From positions 248,001 to 312,000 of the forward strand of contig NZ_JABMJK010000001.1 of assembly GCF_013376005.1 (NCBI RefSeq): a stretch of DNA of 64,000 nt, in the 5' to 3' direction. Positions 52,976 through 61,358 of this stretch are shown here, one piece after another. Under the pieces are notes generated by a model, which was given only the letters and a program-made list of their open reading frames with translations, made no database searches and was not told the origin of the DNA. The translations under genes were made by a program, and so were the position numbers. Source of the DNA: Duganella sp. SG902. GTDB lineage: Bacteria > Pseudomonadota > Gammaproteobacteria > Burkholderiales > Burkholderiaceae_D. How positions within the stretch are numbered: the stretch's first letter is position 1; each line of letters opens with the position of its first letter.

Positions 52976-53908
52976 ATGACCGCTCTCGTCATCGCAGAAC
53001 ACGATCAACACGGCATCAAGGCCGCCACCCTCCACACCGTCAGCGCCGCGCTGGCCTGCTGCGCCGAGGTCCACCTGCTGGTCGCCGGCGCCGGCTGTTC
53101 CGCCGCCGCTGCGGCGGCGGCCGGCATCAGCGGCGTCAGCAGGGTGCTACTGGTCGACGCTCCCCATCTGGCCGATGGCGGCGCCGAGAACCTGGCGCGC
53201 CAGATCCTGGCGCTGGCCGACGGCTACAGCCATATCCTGGCCGCCGCCACCGCGTGCGGCAAGAACGTCCTGCCGCGCGTGGCCGCGCGCCTCGACGTGG
53301 CGCAGATTTCCGAGATCAGCCAGGTGCTGGCGCCGGACACGTTCGCGCGCCCCATGTACGCCGGCAACGTGATCGCCACCGTGCGCTCGGCCGACGCGGT
53401 CAAGGTCATCACCGTGCGCGCCACCAGCTTTGAGCCGGCGGCGCAAGGCGGCGGCAAGGCAACGGTCGCCATCCTGCCGGCCAGCGCCGAGGACAGCCGC
53501 GCGCGCCTGGTGTCGCGGCAGACCGTCGCCAGCGGCCGGCCGGAACTGAGCGGCGCCGCCATCGTGGTGGCCGGCGGCCGCGGCCTGGGCTCGGCGGAAA
53601 ACTTCAAGCTGCTGGATCCGCTGGCCGACCGCCTGGGCGCCGCCATCGGCGCCTCGCGCGCGGCGGTGGACGCCGGCTACGTGCCCAACGACTGGCAGGT
53701 CGGCCAGACCGGCAAGATCGTCGCGCCGCAGCTGTACATCGCGGTCGGCATCTCGGGCGCCATCCAGCACCTGGCCGGCATGAAGGAGTCGAAGACCATC
53801 GTCGCCATCAACAAGGACCCGGAGGCGCCCATCTTCGCGGTCGCCGACTACGGCATCGTCGGCGACCTGTTCGACATCGTGCCGCGGATGGCGGCGGCAC
53901 TGGCATAA
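52976..53908 (+). CDS. etfA: Electron transfer flavoprotein alpha subunit
   Basis: 310-aa ETF alpha subunit. The N-terminal domain ([32 protein letters not shown]) is joined to an FAD-binding C-terminal domain: [43 protein letters not shown] and [23 protein letters not shown] lies before the ATG. The FAD carried here would pass electrons from GcdH to ETF-quinone oxidoreductase, which is not in the window. Confidence 0.95.
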   Translation: MTALVIAEHDQHGIKAATLHTVSAALACCAEVHLLVAGAGCSAAAAAAAGISGVSRVLLVDAPHLADGGAENLARQILALADGYSHILAAATACGKNVLPRVAARLDVAQISEISQVLAPDTFARPMYAGNVIATVRSADAVKVITVRATSFEPAAQGGGKATVAILPASAEDSRARLVSRQTVASGRPELSGAAIVVAGGRGLGSAENFKLLDPLADRLGAAIGASRAAVDAGYVPNDWQVGQTGKIVAPQLYIAVGISGAIQHLAGMKESKTIVAINKDPEAPIFAVADYGIVGDLFDIVPRMAAALA

Positions 53909-53946
53909 GCGGCGAGGCGATCACGCGGCCGGGGCGCGCGCAACAC

Positions 53947-55869
53947 TCACCTCGACAGCAGCGCCGCCTCGCCCCAGCTGACCGGCAGTTGCTCATTGAC
54001 CGCCGCCGCGCCGCGCGCCACCAGTTCGATCAGCTTGACGCCGGTGACGTCGGCACTCAGGGTCTGTGCCGCCTGGCCCCAGCGCTGGGGCTTGCTGGTG
54101 GCCAGCAGCTTGCCGTCGCCGTAGATCATGAAGGTGACGCCATGCGCGCGGTCCTGCGCGGAGTCGTCCACGCCCACCTCCGCGCTCACGCGGCGATAAC
54201 CCTGATTGCGCACCTCCAGCCGCGAATTGGCCAGCACGCCGATGCCGGCGCCGTAGGTCTTGCCGGCGATGCGCAGCGTCTGGCCGTACGGCGTGCTGTC
54301 GGCGCGCGCGCCGCCCCAGCCGGCGTACATCGGCCGCTCGCCGGCGCCCTTGGTGCCGCTCCAGCCGGCCGACGAGCGGAAGATCGACGGATCGGCTTGC
54401 GGCCGGACCACGCCGTCCACCGCCGGGTTCACGCTGCCCGGCAGCTCCGACAGATACAGGCCCTGTGCCAGCGCCCGCGTGCCCTCGACGCGGAAGATGC
54501 GCGTCTCGCGCGGCGCCACGCGCACCTTGGTCTCGTTGGTGAAGCTGGTTTTCTCCTTGCTCCAGAGGTCGGTCAGCGTGACCGGCGCATCCTTGCGCAG
54601 CTTCAACTGTTCAGCGGTGAGGTCGGCCTCCATCGGCGTCAGCCCGCGATTGAAGATGACCACCGCCTTCTGCCCCGAGGCCAGCTGCTTGACCAGGATT
54701 TGCAGATCGTCGGCGTCGTACGCCAGCGTGGCCTGGTTGCCGGCCGGGTCCTGGTTGAGCGCGATGATGTCGTCATTGCCGACGATGTCCATCAGCGGCT
54801 GCGCCATGGTGCGCAGGTCGGCGCCGATCATCAGCGGCGCGTTCAGCATGGCCCACAGCGCGAAATGCGAGCGCGCCTCCACCAGGTGGCCGGCGTCGAA
54901 GTCGCCCTTGCCGATGTACAGCATGTCGGGGTCGTTCCAGCTGCCCGGATGGGCGTACAGTTCGCGCCGCAGGGCGCTGTCGAAGTTGGTCAGCATGCGC
55001 GCCCAGGCGGGCGTGATGTCGTCGCTGGTGCGCGAGATGTTGCCGTAGTTCTTGCCCCACGCGCGCACGTCGGCCGCGCCCCACACGCACAGCGACAGCA
55101 GATAGTCGCCATCGGGATTGCTGCGCTGCAGGGCGCGGTTGATCTCGGTGAACTCGGCCTGCACGGCCGGGATGTTGCTGCGGCTGACCGATTGCAGGTC
55201 CAGCACCGGCGCCAGCGCGCGGTACTGGCCCGAGCGCACTTTCGGGCTGTCGGCGCCGTAGGCGCGCAGGCCGCAGCCGTCGACCTTGATGAAGTCGAAG
55301 CCCCAGTCGCTGAAAAACAGCGCGATGTCCTGGTCGACGTGGCCGTACAGGCCGACCTCGCGCTCCAGCACGCTGCCCTTGGGCAGGTCGGTGTCGTCGC
55401 CGGAATAGGCCTGGGAGCAGGTGTTGCGGCCGAGGTCGGAATAAATGCCGGCCTTGAGGCCCATCGCGTGCAGCTTGTCGGTGAACGGCCGGAAGCTGCT
55501 GGCGCCGCCGCCCGTCGAGGACGGGAAGCGGTCGGGCCGTATCACCAGCCGGCCGTCGGGCTGCTGGCGCCGCAGCGCCCAGCCGTCGTCGATGTTGATG
55601 TAGCGGTAGCCGCTGGCGGCCAGGCCGCTGTCGACGATGCGCTGGGCCGAGCCCAGTATCTTGGCCTCGTCGATATCGGTGCCGAAGGCGTTCCAGCTGC
55701 TCCAGCCCATCGGCGGGGTGGCGGCGCGGCCGGCGGTGTAGGCGCTCCAGCGCCCGCCCGGCGCCAGCGCGTCCGGCGCCGCCTGGACCGCGGCCGCCGC
55801 CAGCCACAGGGCGACCAGGGCCGCGCCCGGGCGCAGGCGCGGCGCTGTCTTGTCATGCATCAAAGTCAT
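53947..55869 (-). CDS. GH27 alpha-galactosidase with C-terminal NPCBM-like domain (second)
   Basis: 640-aa secreted enzyme, signal peptide about 1-30 (AAAAVQAAPD). TPPMGWSSWNAFG (51-63), YINIDDGWA, nucleophile D197 in FDFIKVDGCG and acid/base candidates D283/D284 in ISRTSDDITPAW give a standard GH27 barrel. After the beta domain, residues about 490-640 (GKTYGAGIGVLANSRLEVRNQ ... ADVTGVKLIELVA) match an NPCBM-type galactose-binding module. The ATG overlaps the preceding acetylesterase stop (TGATG) with GGAGG six bases upstream, so the pair is coupled. Longer and modular compared with the GH27 at 29897-31261. Confidence 0.9.
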   Translation of the reverse strand: MTLMHDKTAPRLRPGAALVALWLAAAAVQAAPDALAPGGRWSAYTAGRAATPPMGWSSWNAFGTDIDEAKILGSAQRIVDSGLAASGYRYINIDDGWALRRQQPDGRLVIRPDRFPSSTGGGASSFRPFTDKLHAMGLKAGIYSDLGRNTCSQAYSGDDTDLPKGSVLEREVGLYGHVDQDIALFFSDWGFDFIKVDGCGLRAYGADSPKVRSGQYRALAPVLDLQSVSRSNIPAVQAEFTEINRALQRSNPDGDYLLSLCVWGAADVRAWGKNYGNISRTSDDITPAWARMLTNFDSALRRELYAHPGSWNDPDMLYIGKGDFDAGHLVEARSHFALWAMLNAPLMIGADLRTMAQPLMDIVGNDDIIALNQDPAGNQATLAYDADDLQILVKQLASGQKAVVIFNRGLTPMEADLTAEQLKLRKDAPVTLTDLWSKEKTSFTNETKVRVAPRETRIFRVEGTRALAQGLYLSELPGSVNPAVDGVVRPQADPSIFRSSAGWSGTKGAGERPMYAGWGGARADSTPYGQTLRIAGKTYGAGIGVLANSRLEVRNQGYRRVSAEVGVDDSAQDRAHGVTFMIYGDGKLLATSKPQRWGQAAQTLSADVTGVKLIELVARGAAAVNEQLPVSWGEAALLSR

Positions 55870-57827
55870 CAGCGCACCTCCAGCTCAAACGGCGCGGCCG
55901 GCAGGTCATCGCCGCTGAACAGGTTGACGAACGGCGCATCGGCCCAGGCGTAGCGCACGCGCGTGGCGTCCGCCGTGGCGGCGCCCGGCAGGCGCACGGT
56001 GTCGCCGGCCGCGCGCGCGTCGACGTAGCGGCAGGTGGCGCCGGCGCACACTTCGAAGCCGATCGCGCGGTCGGACGAATAGGTGACCAGGCCGCCGCCG
56101 GTGTCGCGGAAGGTGACGACCAGGTCCTGGCCGTCGCGCCGGGCCGACACCGCGTACGGACTGCCGGGCGCGCCCTGCCCGCCATAGGCCACCACGCGCG
56201 CCGCGCGCGCCAGGCGTTCGCCGACCAGCGTCTTCTGGGTCGGGTGGATGTCGAAGCGGTCGCCCACGTCCAGCGTCACCGCCAGTCCCGCGTGGGGGTC
56301 GGCCGCCACGCTCGCGGCCTGCGCCGCGCGCAGCTCGGCCCAGCCGGACTGGCCGGGCGCCTTGGCCGGGGTGCCGAACGCGGTCAGTTGCGCGATCATG
56401 AACGGCAGCGCCGGCTGCTCGAAGCGCTGGCGCCAGTCGCGCATCAGCATCGGCAGCAGCGTGCGGTATTCCTGCGCCGCGCCGGCGTTCGACTCACCCT
56501 GGTACCAGGCCGCCAGCTTGAACTTGTAGCCGACCAGCGGCGCGATCATGCCGTTGTACAGCGTGCTCAGGCTGGTCGGCACGTCCCACGGCGCCGGCGG
56601 CACCGACAGGCCCTTCAGCGGGCTGCCGCGGCGCACCTTCCAGGCGGCCGGCAGCGCGACCGACTTGCCATCGGACAAGCCGATGGCGCGGTTGGCCGGC
56701 TGGCCCGACAGGCCACCGCCCTGCCCGCCGCTGAGCACGCGCATGGCGATCACGTTGCGGCCCGGCTTGAACACGCCGGCCGGCACGTCATAGTCGCGCC
56801 AGATCCACGGCGTGCTGGAGCCGCCCACGCGCACGCCGTTAACCCAGGTGGTGTCGTAGGTGTCGACCGGCCCCAGGTGCAGCTGGTTGGCCTTGCGCGC
56901 CTGCGCCGCCGTCAGCGTGACGGTGGTGCGGTACCAGGCCACGCCGTCGAAGTCCTTGAAATCGGCCAGGCCGCTGTCCTTCCATGATCCGCTCGGGGTG
57001 ACGGACGGCCAGGCGGCGTCGTCGAACTCCGGCGCGCGCCAGGCGCGCTGCGCGGCGGCGGCCGGGTCGTGCGCGTCCCACCAGGCGTCGTTGCGCGCCT
57101 CCTCGGCGCGCATGCCGGCGGCGCGGTCGGCGCCGTATTGCGCCACGGCGGCCACGCCGGCCCGGTAATCGTCCAGCGTGGCGAGCGACTCGCCGCCGAT
57201 CCAGCTCTGGATGGTGGTGCCGCCCCAGCTGGCGTGGATGAAGCCGACCGGGATCTTGTAGCTGGCCTGCAGCGAGCGCGCCATGTAGTAGCAGACGGCC
57301 GAGGTCTTGCCCACCGATTCGGCGGTCAGCGGCGTCCACGCGACCTTGCCCGCGAGTTCTTCCTGCGGGGTGGCGGCGCTGGTTTTCCGCACGTTCAGGT
57401 AGCGCAGGCGGTCATTGCGCGCGCCCCAGGTAGCGCCTATGGCGTTGGTCGAGGCGTTGACGGCAAACTCCATGTTGGATTGGCCGGAGCACAGGTAGAC
57501 GTCGCCGATCAGGATGTCGCCGCGGCTGACGGTGCGGCCGCCGGCGCTGGCTTTCAGGGTGTAGGGGCCGCCGGCCGGCTGCGGCGGCAGGGCGACGCGC
57601 CATTTGCCGCGCGCGTCGGCGCTGCCGGTGACGGTCTGGCCGGCCAGGGTGACGGTCACCTCGGCGCCGGCGCCGGCCGTGCCCCACACGGCCAGCGGCT
57701 GGTCGCGCTGCAGCACGGCGTGGTCGGAAAAAATGCGCGCCAGGCCCAGTTCGGCGGCCTGCGCCGGCAGGCACGAAAAAGCGGCGGCCAGCGCCAGCAG
57801 GCGCGCCGCCTTACGGTTTGTCTCCAT
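55869..57827 (-). CDS. Sialate O-acetylesterase-like / CE20 acetylesterase
   Basis: 652-aa secreted SGNH esterase, signal peptide about 1-24. Block I is LCSGQSNMEF with nucleophile S117; later blocks are HASWGGTTIQSW and DVGDRFDIHPTQK with the Asp-x-x-His pair. Between them a beta-sandwich insert (about 255-410; WRAPEFDDAAW ... LGPVDTYDTTWVNG) splits the catalytic domain. This split layout matches CE20 acetyl-xyloglucan esterases described in Xanthomonas. GAGGAA precedes the ATG. It is co-translated with GH27 and diverges from the GH31 gene. Confidence 0.86.
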   Translation of the reverse strand: METNRKAARLLALAAAFSCLPAQAAELGLARIFSDHAVLQRDQPLAVWGTAGAGAEVTVTLAGQTVTGSADARGKWRVALPPQPAGGPYTLKASAGGRTVSRGDILIGDVYLCSGQSNMEFAVNASTNAIGATWGARNDRLRYLNVRKTSAATPQEELAGKVAWTPLTAESVGKTSAVCYYMARSLQASYKIPVGFIHASWGGTTIQSWIGGESLATLDDYRAGVAAVAQYGADRAAGMRAEEARNDAWWDAHDPAAAAQRAWRAPEFDDAAWPSVTPSGSWKDSGLADFKDFDGVAWYRTTVTLTAAQARKANQLHLGPVDTYDTTWVNGVRVGGSSTPWIWRDYDVPAGVFKPGRNVIAMRVLSGGQGGGLSGQPANRAIGLSDGKSVALPAAWKVRRGSPLKGLSVPPAPWDVPTSLSTLYNGMIAPLVGYKFKLAAWYQGESNAGAAQEYRTLLPMLMRDWRQRFEQPALPFMIAQLTAFGTPAKAPGQSGWAELRAAQAASVAADPHAGLAVTLDVGDRFDIHPTQKTLVGERLARAARVVAYGGQGAPGSPYAVSARRDGQDLVVTFRDTGGGLVTYSSDRAIGFEVCAGATCRYVDARAAGDTVRLPGAATADATRVRYAWADAPFVNLFSGDDLPAAPFELEVR

Positions 57828-57855
57828 CGTGATTCCTCATCATTGTTTTATTCAG

Positions 57856-57946
57856 CGATGGTGCGATTTTGCGATGTTGCCATGGGCCGGGCAATTACGA
57901 AAATCACCAACTGGCCGAACATAATTGATGAAAAATCGCGCCATCG
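57856..57946. repeat. Widely spaced inverted repeat in the CE20/GH31 divergent promoter
   Basis: CGATGGTGCGATTTT (57856-57870) and AAAATCGCGCCATCG (57932-57946) are inverted copies with 14 of 15 positions matching and about 76 bp between centres. They lie symmetrically in the 182-bp region between two divergent glycan genes. The arrangement suits a looping or paired-dimer regulator. Confidence 0.55.
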
Positions 57947-58009
57947 GTGGCGGCGCGGCGCCGAATCGCTAGAATCCCGATTCCGTTACCTTTCATTTAA
58001 GGAATTATC

Positions 58010-60319
58010 ATGACGAAATCCCTGCTGCGCGCCGCCGTCGCGCTCGCCCTGTCGTCGCTGTGCGCGGCGTCCCTGCCCGCCTACGCCGAGGCGCCCGCGC
58101 CGGCCGTGCAGGCCGCCACCCAGGGCGCGCGCGGCCTGCTGCTGACGACGGCGCAGGGGAGGTTGCGGATCGAGCCGTGGAGCGACCGCATCGTCCACGT
58201 GCTGGCGGGCCCGGCCAGCGGCTGGGATGGCAACTACAACCCGGCCGTGATCGCCCAGCCGGGCAAGGTGGACTGGCGCGTGACGGAAACGCCGGAGTAC
58301 TACCAGCTGGCCACGCCGGCCCTGCAAGTGCGCGTGGCGCGCGACAGCGGCAAGCTCAGTTTCCTTGACGCGCAAGGCAAGCTGCTGCTGGCCGAGTCCG
58401 GACGCGACATCCGCCAGGACGGCGTCACCCAGGGGTTTGACTATTCCGGCCCGGTGTTTGGACTGGGCCAGCACCAGAACGGCAAGTTCGACTATCGCGG
58501 CAACACGGTGCGCCTGCAGCAGGTCAACCGCGACGTCGCGGTGCCGCTGCTGACCACGCCGGACGGCTTTGGCATCCTGTGGAACAACGCCGCCGTCACC
58601 GAGGTCGAAGTCGGCCTGCCGGCCGGCCACCACCCGGTCAGCATCCGCTCCGAGGCCGGCCAGGGCGTCGATTACCACTTCATCCTCGGCCCGGAACTGG
58701 ACCAGGTGGTGGCCGGCTACCGCGAGCTGACCGGCCGCGCGCCCATGATGGCGCGCTGGACCTGGGGCCTGTGGCAATCCAAGGAGCATTACAAGACCCA
58801 GGCCGAGCTGCTGGGCGTGGCCGCGCGCTACCGCCAGATGAAGGTGCCGCTGGACGCCGTGGTGCAGGACTGGCAGTACTGGCAGCCGGGCGCCTGGGGC
58901 GACCATCAGATGGACCCGGCGCGCTTCCCGGACCCGAAAGGCATGGTCGACCAGTTGCACGCGCAGAACGTGCACGCCATCATTTCGGTCTGGGCCCGGT
59001 TCGACGCCGGCACCCGCAACGGCGCCGAGCTGCAGGCGGCCGGCGCCATGTATCCCACGCTGTACAACAACGTCTACCCGGCGGGCAAGGGCTACTGGTA
59101 TGACGCCTACGCGCCGGCCGGCCGCAAGCTGTACTGGGAGCAGATCAGCCGTTCGCTCGGCAAGGCCGGCTGGGACGGCTGGTGGCTGGACGCCAGCGAG
59201 GCCGAACTGGGCGGCTGGCCGGGCCAGATGCGCGAGGTGACCACCGCCGCCGGTCCGGGCAAGCAGGTGTACAACGCCTACCCGCTGCTGCACACCAGCG
59301 CCGTGTTCGAGGGCACCACGAAAGACGCGCCGTCCAAGCGCCCGTTCATCCTGACCCGTTCGGCCTACGCCGGACAGCAGCGCAACGCCGCCCTCACCTG
59401 GTCCGGCGACACCATGGGCACCTGGGAGGTGTTCCGCATGCAGCTGCCGGCCGCGCTCAACTTCACGCTGAGCGGCATCCCCTACTGGTCGGCCGACATC
59501 GGCGGCTTCTTCGGCGGCGATCCGGCCGATCCGGCCTATGCCGAGCTGTACACGCGCTGGTACCAGTTCGGCGCGTTCAACCCGATGTTCCGCGTGCACG
59601 GCACCGGCGAGTCGAAGGAAATCTGGCGCTTCAACGCCGCCACGCAGAAAATCCTGCGCGACACCACGCAGCTGCGCTACCGCCTGCTGCCGTACATTTA
59701 TTCGGCCTCGTGGGACGTCACCAGCCGCCACGGCACCATGATGCGCGCGTTGGCGATGGATTTCCGCGCCGACGCCCAGGCCGTCGCCACCGGCGACCAG
59801 TACATGTTCGGCAAGGCGCTGCTGGTGGCGCCGGTGATGACGCCCAACACCGACGTGCGCACCGTCTACCTGCCGGCCAAGACCGACTGGTTCGACTTCC
59901 ACACCGGCAAGCGCTACGCCGGCGGCAAGGTGGTGGCGGCCAAGGCCGATATCGCCACCATCCCGCTGTTCGCGCGCGCCGGCAGCATCCTGCCGCTGGG
60001 CCCGGACGTGCAATACGCCGACCAGAAGAGCGAGCAGCCGATCGAGCTGCGCGTCTATCCGGGCCAGGATGGCAGCTTCGAGCTGTATGACGACGCCGGC
60101 GACGGCCCAGGCTACACCAACGGCGAATACGCCACCCGCCGCCTCAGCTGGAACCAGGCTGGCGCCAAGCTGTCCATCGCGCCATGGCAGGGCGGCTTCC
60201 CCGGCATGCGCCGCGAACAGGCTTTCGTGGTGCGCTGCGCCGCCGCCCCGGCCAAGCCGGGCGTGCGCGTGGTGGCCGGCGCCACCGCGCTCGAGGTGGC
60301 GTTGCCGGGCTGCCGCTAG
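58010..60319 (+). CDS. GH31 glycosidase, probable alpha-xylosidase
   Basis: 769-aa secreted GH31 enzyme, signal peptide about 1-26. The N-terminal beta-sandwich leads to the barrel with TWGLWQSKEHYKTQ, nucleophile D394 in GWWLDASEAEL and acid/base D467 in TWSGDTMGTWE. GLGQHQNGKFDYRG and QDWQYW resemble alpha-xylosidases acting on xyloglucan oligosaccharides, such as CjXyl31A, but no PA14 insert is evident. AAGGAA precedes the ATG. It diverges from the acetylesterase/GH27 pair. Alpha-glucosidase activity remains possible. Confidence 0.88.
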   Translation: MTKSLLRAAVALALSSLCAASLPAYAEAPAPAVQAATQGARGLLLTTAQGRLRIEPWSDRIVHVLAGPASGWDGNYNPAVIAQPGKVDWRVTETPEYYQLATPALQVRVARDSGKLSFLDAQGKLLLAESGRDIRQDGVTQGFDYSGPVFGLGQHQNGKFDYRGNTVRLQQVNRDVAVPLLTTPDGFGILWNNAAVTEVEVGLPAGHHPVSIRSEAGQGVDYHFILGPELDQVVAGYRELTGRAPMMARWTWGLWQSKEHYKTQAELLGVAARYRQMKVPLDAVVQDWQYWQPGAWGDHQMDPARFPDPKGMVDQLHAQNVHAIISVWARFDAGTRNGAELQAAGAMYPTLYNNVYPAGKGYWYDAYAPAGRKLYWEQISRSLGKAGWDGWWLDASEAELGGWPGQMREVTTAAGPGKQVYNAYPLLHTSAVFEGTTKDAPSKRPFILTRSAYAGQQRNAALTWSGDTMGTWEVFRMQLPAALNFTLSGIPYWSADIGGFFGGDPADPAYAELYTRWYQFGAFNPMFRVHGTGESKEIWRFNAATQKILRDTTQLRYRLLPYIYSASWDVTSRHGTMMRALAMDFRADAQAVATGDQYMFGKALLVAPVMTPNTDVRTVYLPAKTDWFDFHTGKRYAGGKVVAAKADIATIPLFARAGSILPLGPDVQYADQKSEQPIELRVYPGQDGSFELYDDAGDGPGYTNGEYATRRLSWNQAGAKLSIAPWQGGFPGMRREQAFVVRCAAAPAKPGVRVVAGATALEVALPGCR

Positions 60320-60325
60320 GCCGGC

Positions 60326-61249
60326 TCACGCCGGCGCGGCGGGACGGCGTTTTTTCTTGGGCAGGGCCGCGGCCAGCATCTCGAACAGGGTGCGCGCGGC
60401 CGGCGACATGCTGTGGTTGCGCTTGCTGATCAGGCCCAGGGTGCGCTGGATCGACGGGTTCACCAGCGGCACGCCGACGATGCCGTCCGGCCGTCCCGGC
60501 AGCACCGACAGGCCGGGCACGGCCGCCACGCCCATGCCCGCCTCGACCAGCGCCAGCACGCCGGAGACGTGGTTGACCTCGCAAAAAATCAGCGGGTGCT
60601 TTTCCACCCCGGCCAGGGCGGCGTCGATCACGCTGCGGTTGCCGCTGGATTTGGCGACCGAGATGTAGCGCTCGCCCACCGTATCCTTCCAGCTCAGCGT
60701 CTTGCGGCGCGCCAGCGGGTGGTCGCGCCGCATGGCCAGCACGTAGCGCTCCACGTAAATCGGCTCGAACACGATTTCCGGATCTTCCGCGCCGGTGAAA
60801 TTGATGCCGAAATCGGCCTCCCCGGCCAGCACCAGGTTCAGCACGTCCTGCGCGCTCTCGTCGTGCACGCGCACGCGGATGCGCGGGAAGCGCGCGCTGA
60901 ACTGCTTCAACACCTCCGGCAGGAAATGCCACACGGCCGACGGCACGCAGGCCAGGGTCACCGTGCCGGTGCGGTGAGCGGCCAGGTCGGCCACGCCCAG
61001 CACCGCGTCCTCCAGGCCGTCGAGCGCGGTGCGCACGTTCACCAGGAAGGTCTGGCCCACGTTGGTCAGCTGCACGCGCCGGGTGGTGCGCTCGAACAGC
61101 TTGACGCCCAGCCCCTCCTCCAGCTTCTCGATGCGCCGGCTCAGCGCCGACTGCGACAGGAACAGGTCGGCGGCGGCCTGGCGGAAGCTGGCGCGTTCGG
61201 CCACAGCGACGAAGGCGTGCAGATCGTGCAAATCATAATTGATGCGCAT
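60326..61249 (-). CDS. LysR-family regulator of the porin/MFS unit
   Basis: 307-aa LysR regulator with HTH at about 8-65 (FRQAAADLFLSQSALSRRIEKLEEGLGVKLFERTTRRV) and a two-lobed effector domain. The C-terminus is very basic (PKKKRRPAAPA). It diverges from the porin gene across 109 bp that should hold its operator. It ends 6 bp from the GH31 stop. Likely controls the downstream porin, binding protein and MFS carrier in response to an organic acid. Confidence 0.88.
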   Translation of the reverse strand: MRINYDLHDLHAFVAVAERASFRQAAADLFLSQSALSRRIEKLEEGLGVKLFERTTRRVQLTNVGQTFLVNVRTALDGLEDAVLGVADLAAHRTGTVTLACVPSAVWHFLPEVLKQFSARFPRIRVRVHDESAQDVLNLVLAGEADFGINFTGAEDPEIVFEPIYVERYVLAMRRDHPLARRKTLSWKDTVGERYISVAKSSGNRSVIDAALAGVEKHPLIFCEVNHVSGVLALVEAGMGVAAVPGLSVLPGRPDGIVGVPLVNPSIQRTLGLISKRNHSMSPAARTLFEMLAAALPKKKRRPAAPA

Positions 61250-61358
61250 GGTGCATTAATCCACGTAAAAATTGCGATTATCAAATTATGCCATTTGGCG
61301 CATCATCCCTCCACTCAACAACCAGCCTCATCAAGAAGGCCGTCCTCAAGGAGACAGC

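Noticed and set aside
60320-60335. GCCGGC-TCAC-GCCGGC hairpin between GH31 and LysR as a terminator
   Set aside because: The stem is only 6 bp in GC-rich sequence, overlaps the LysR stop codon and has no T-run, so it may be chance.
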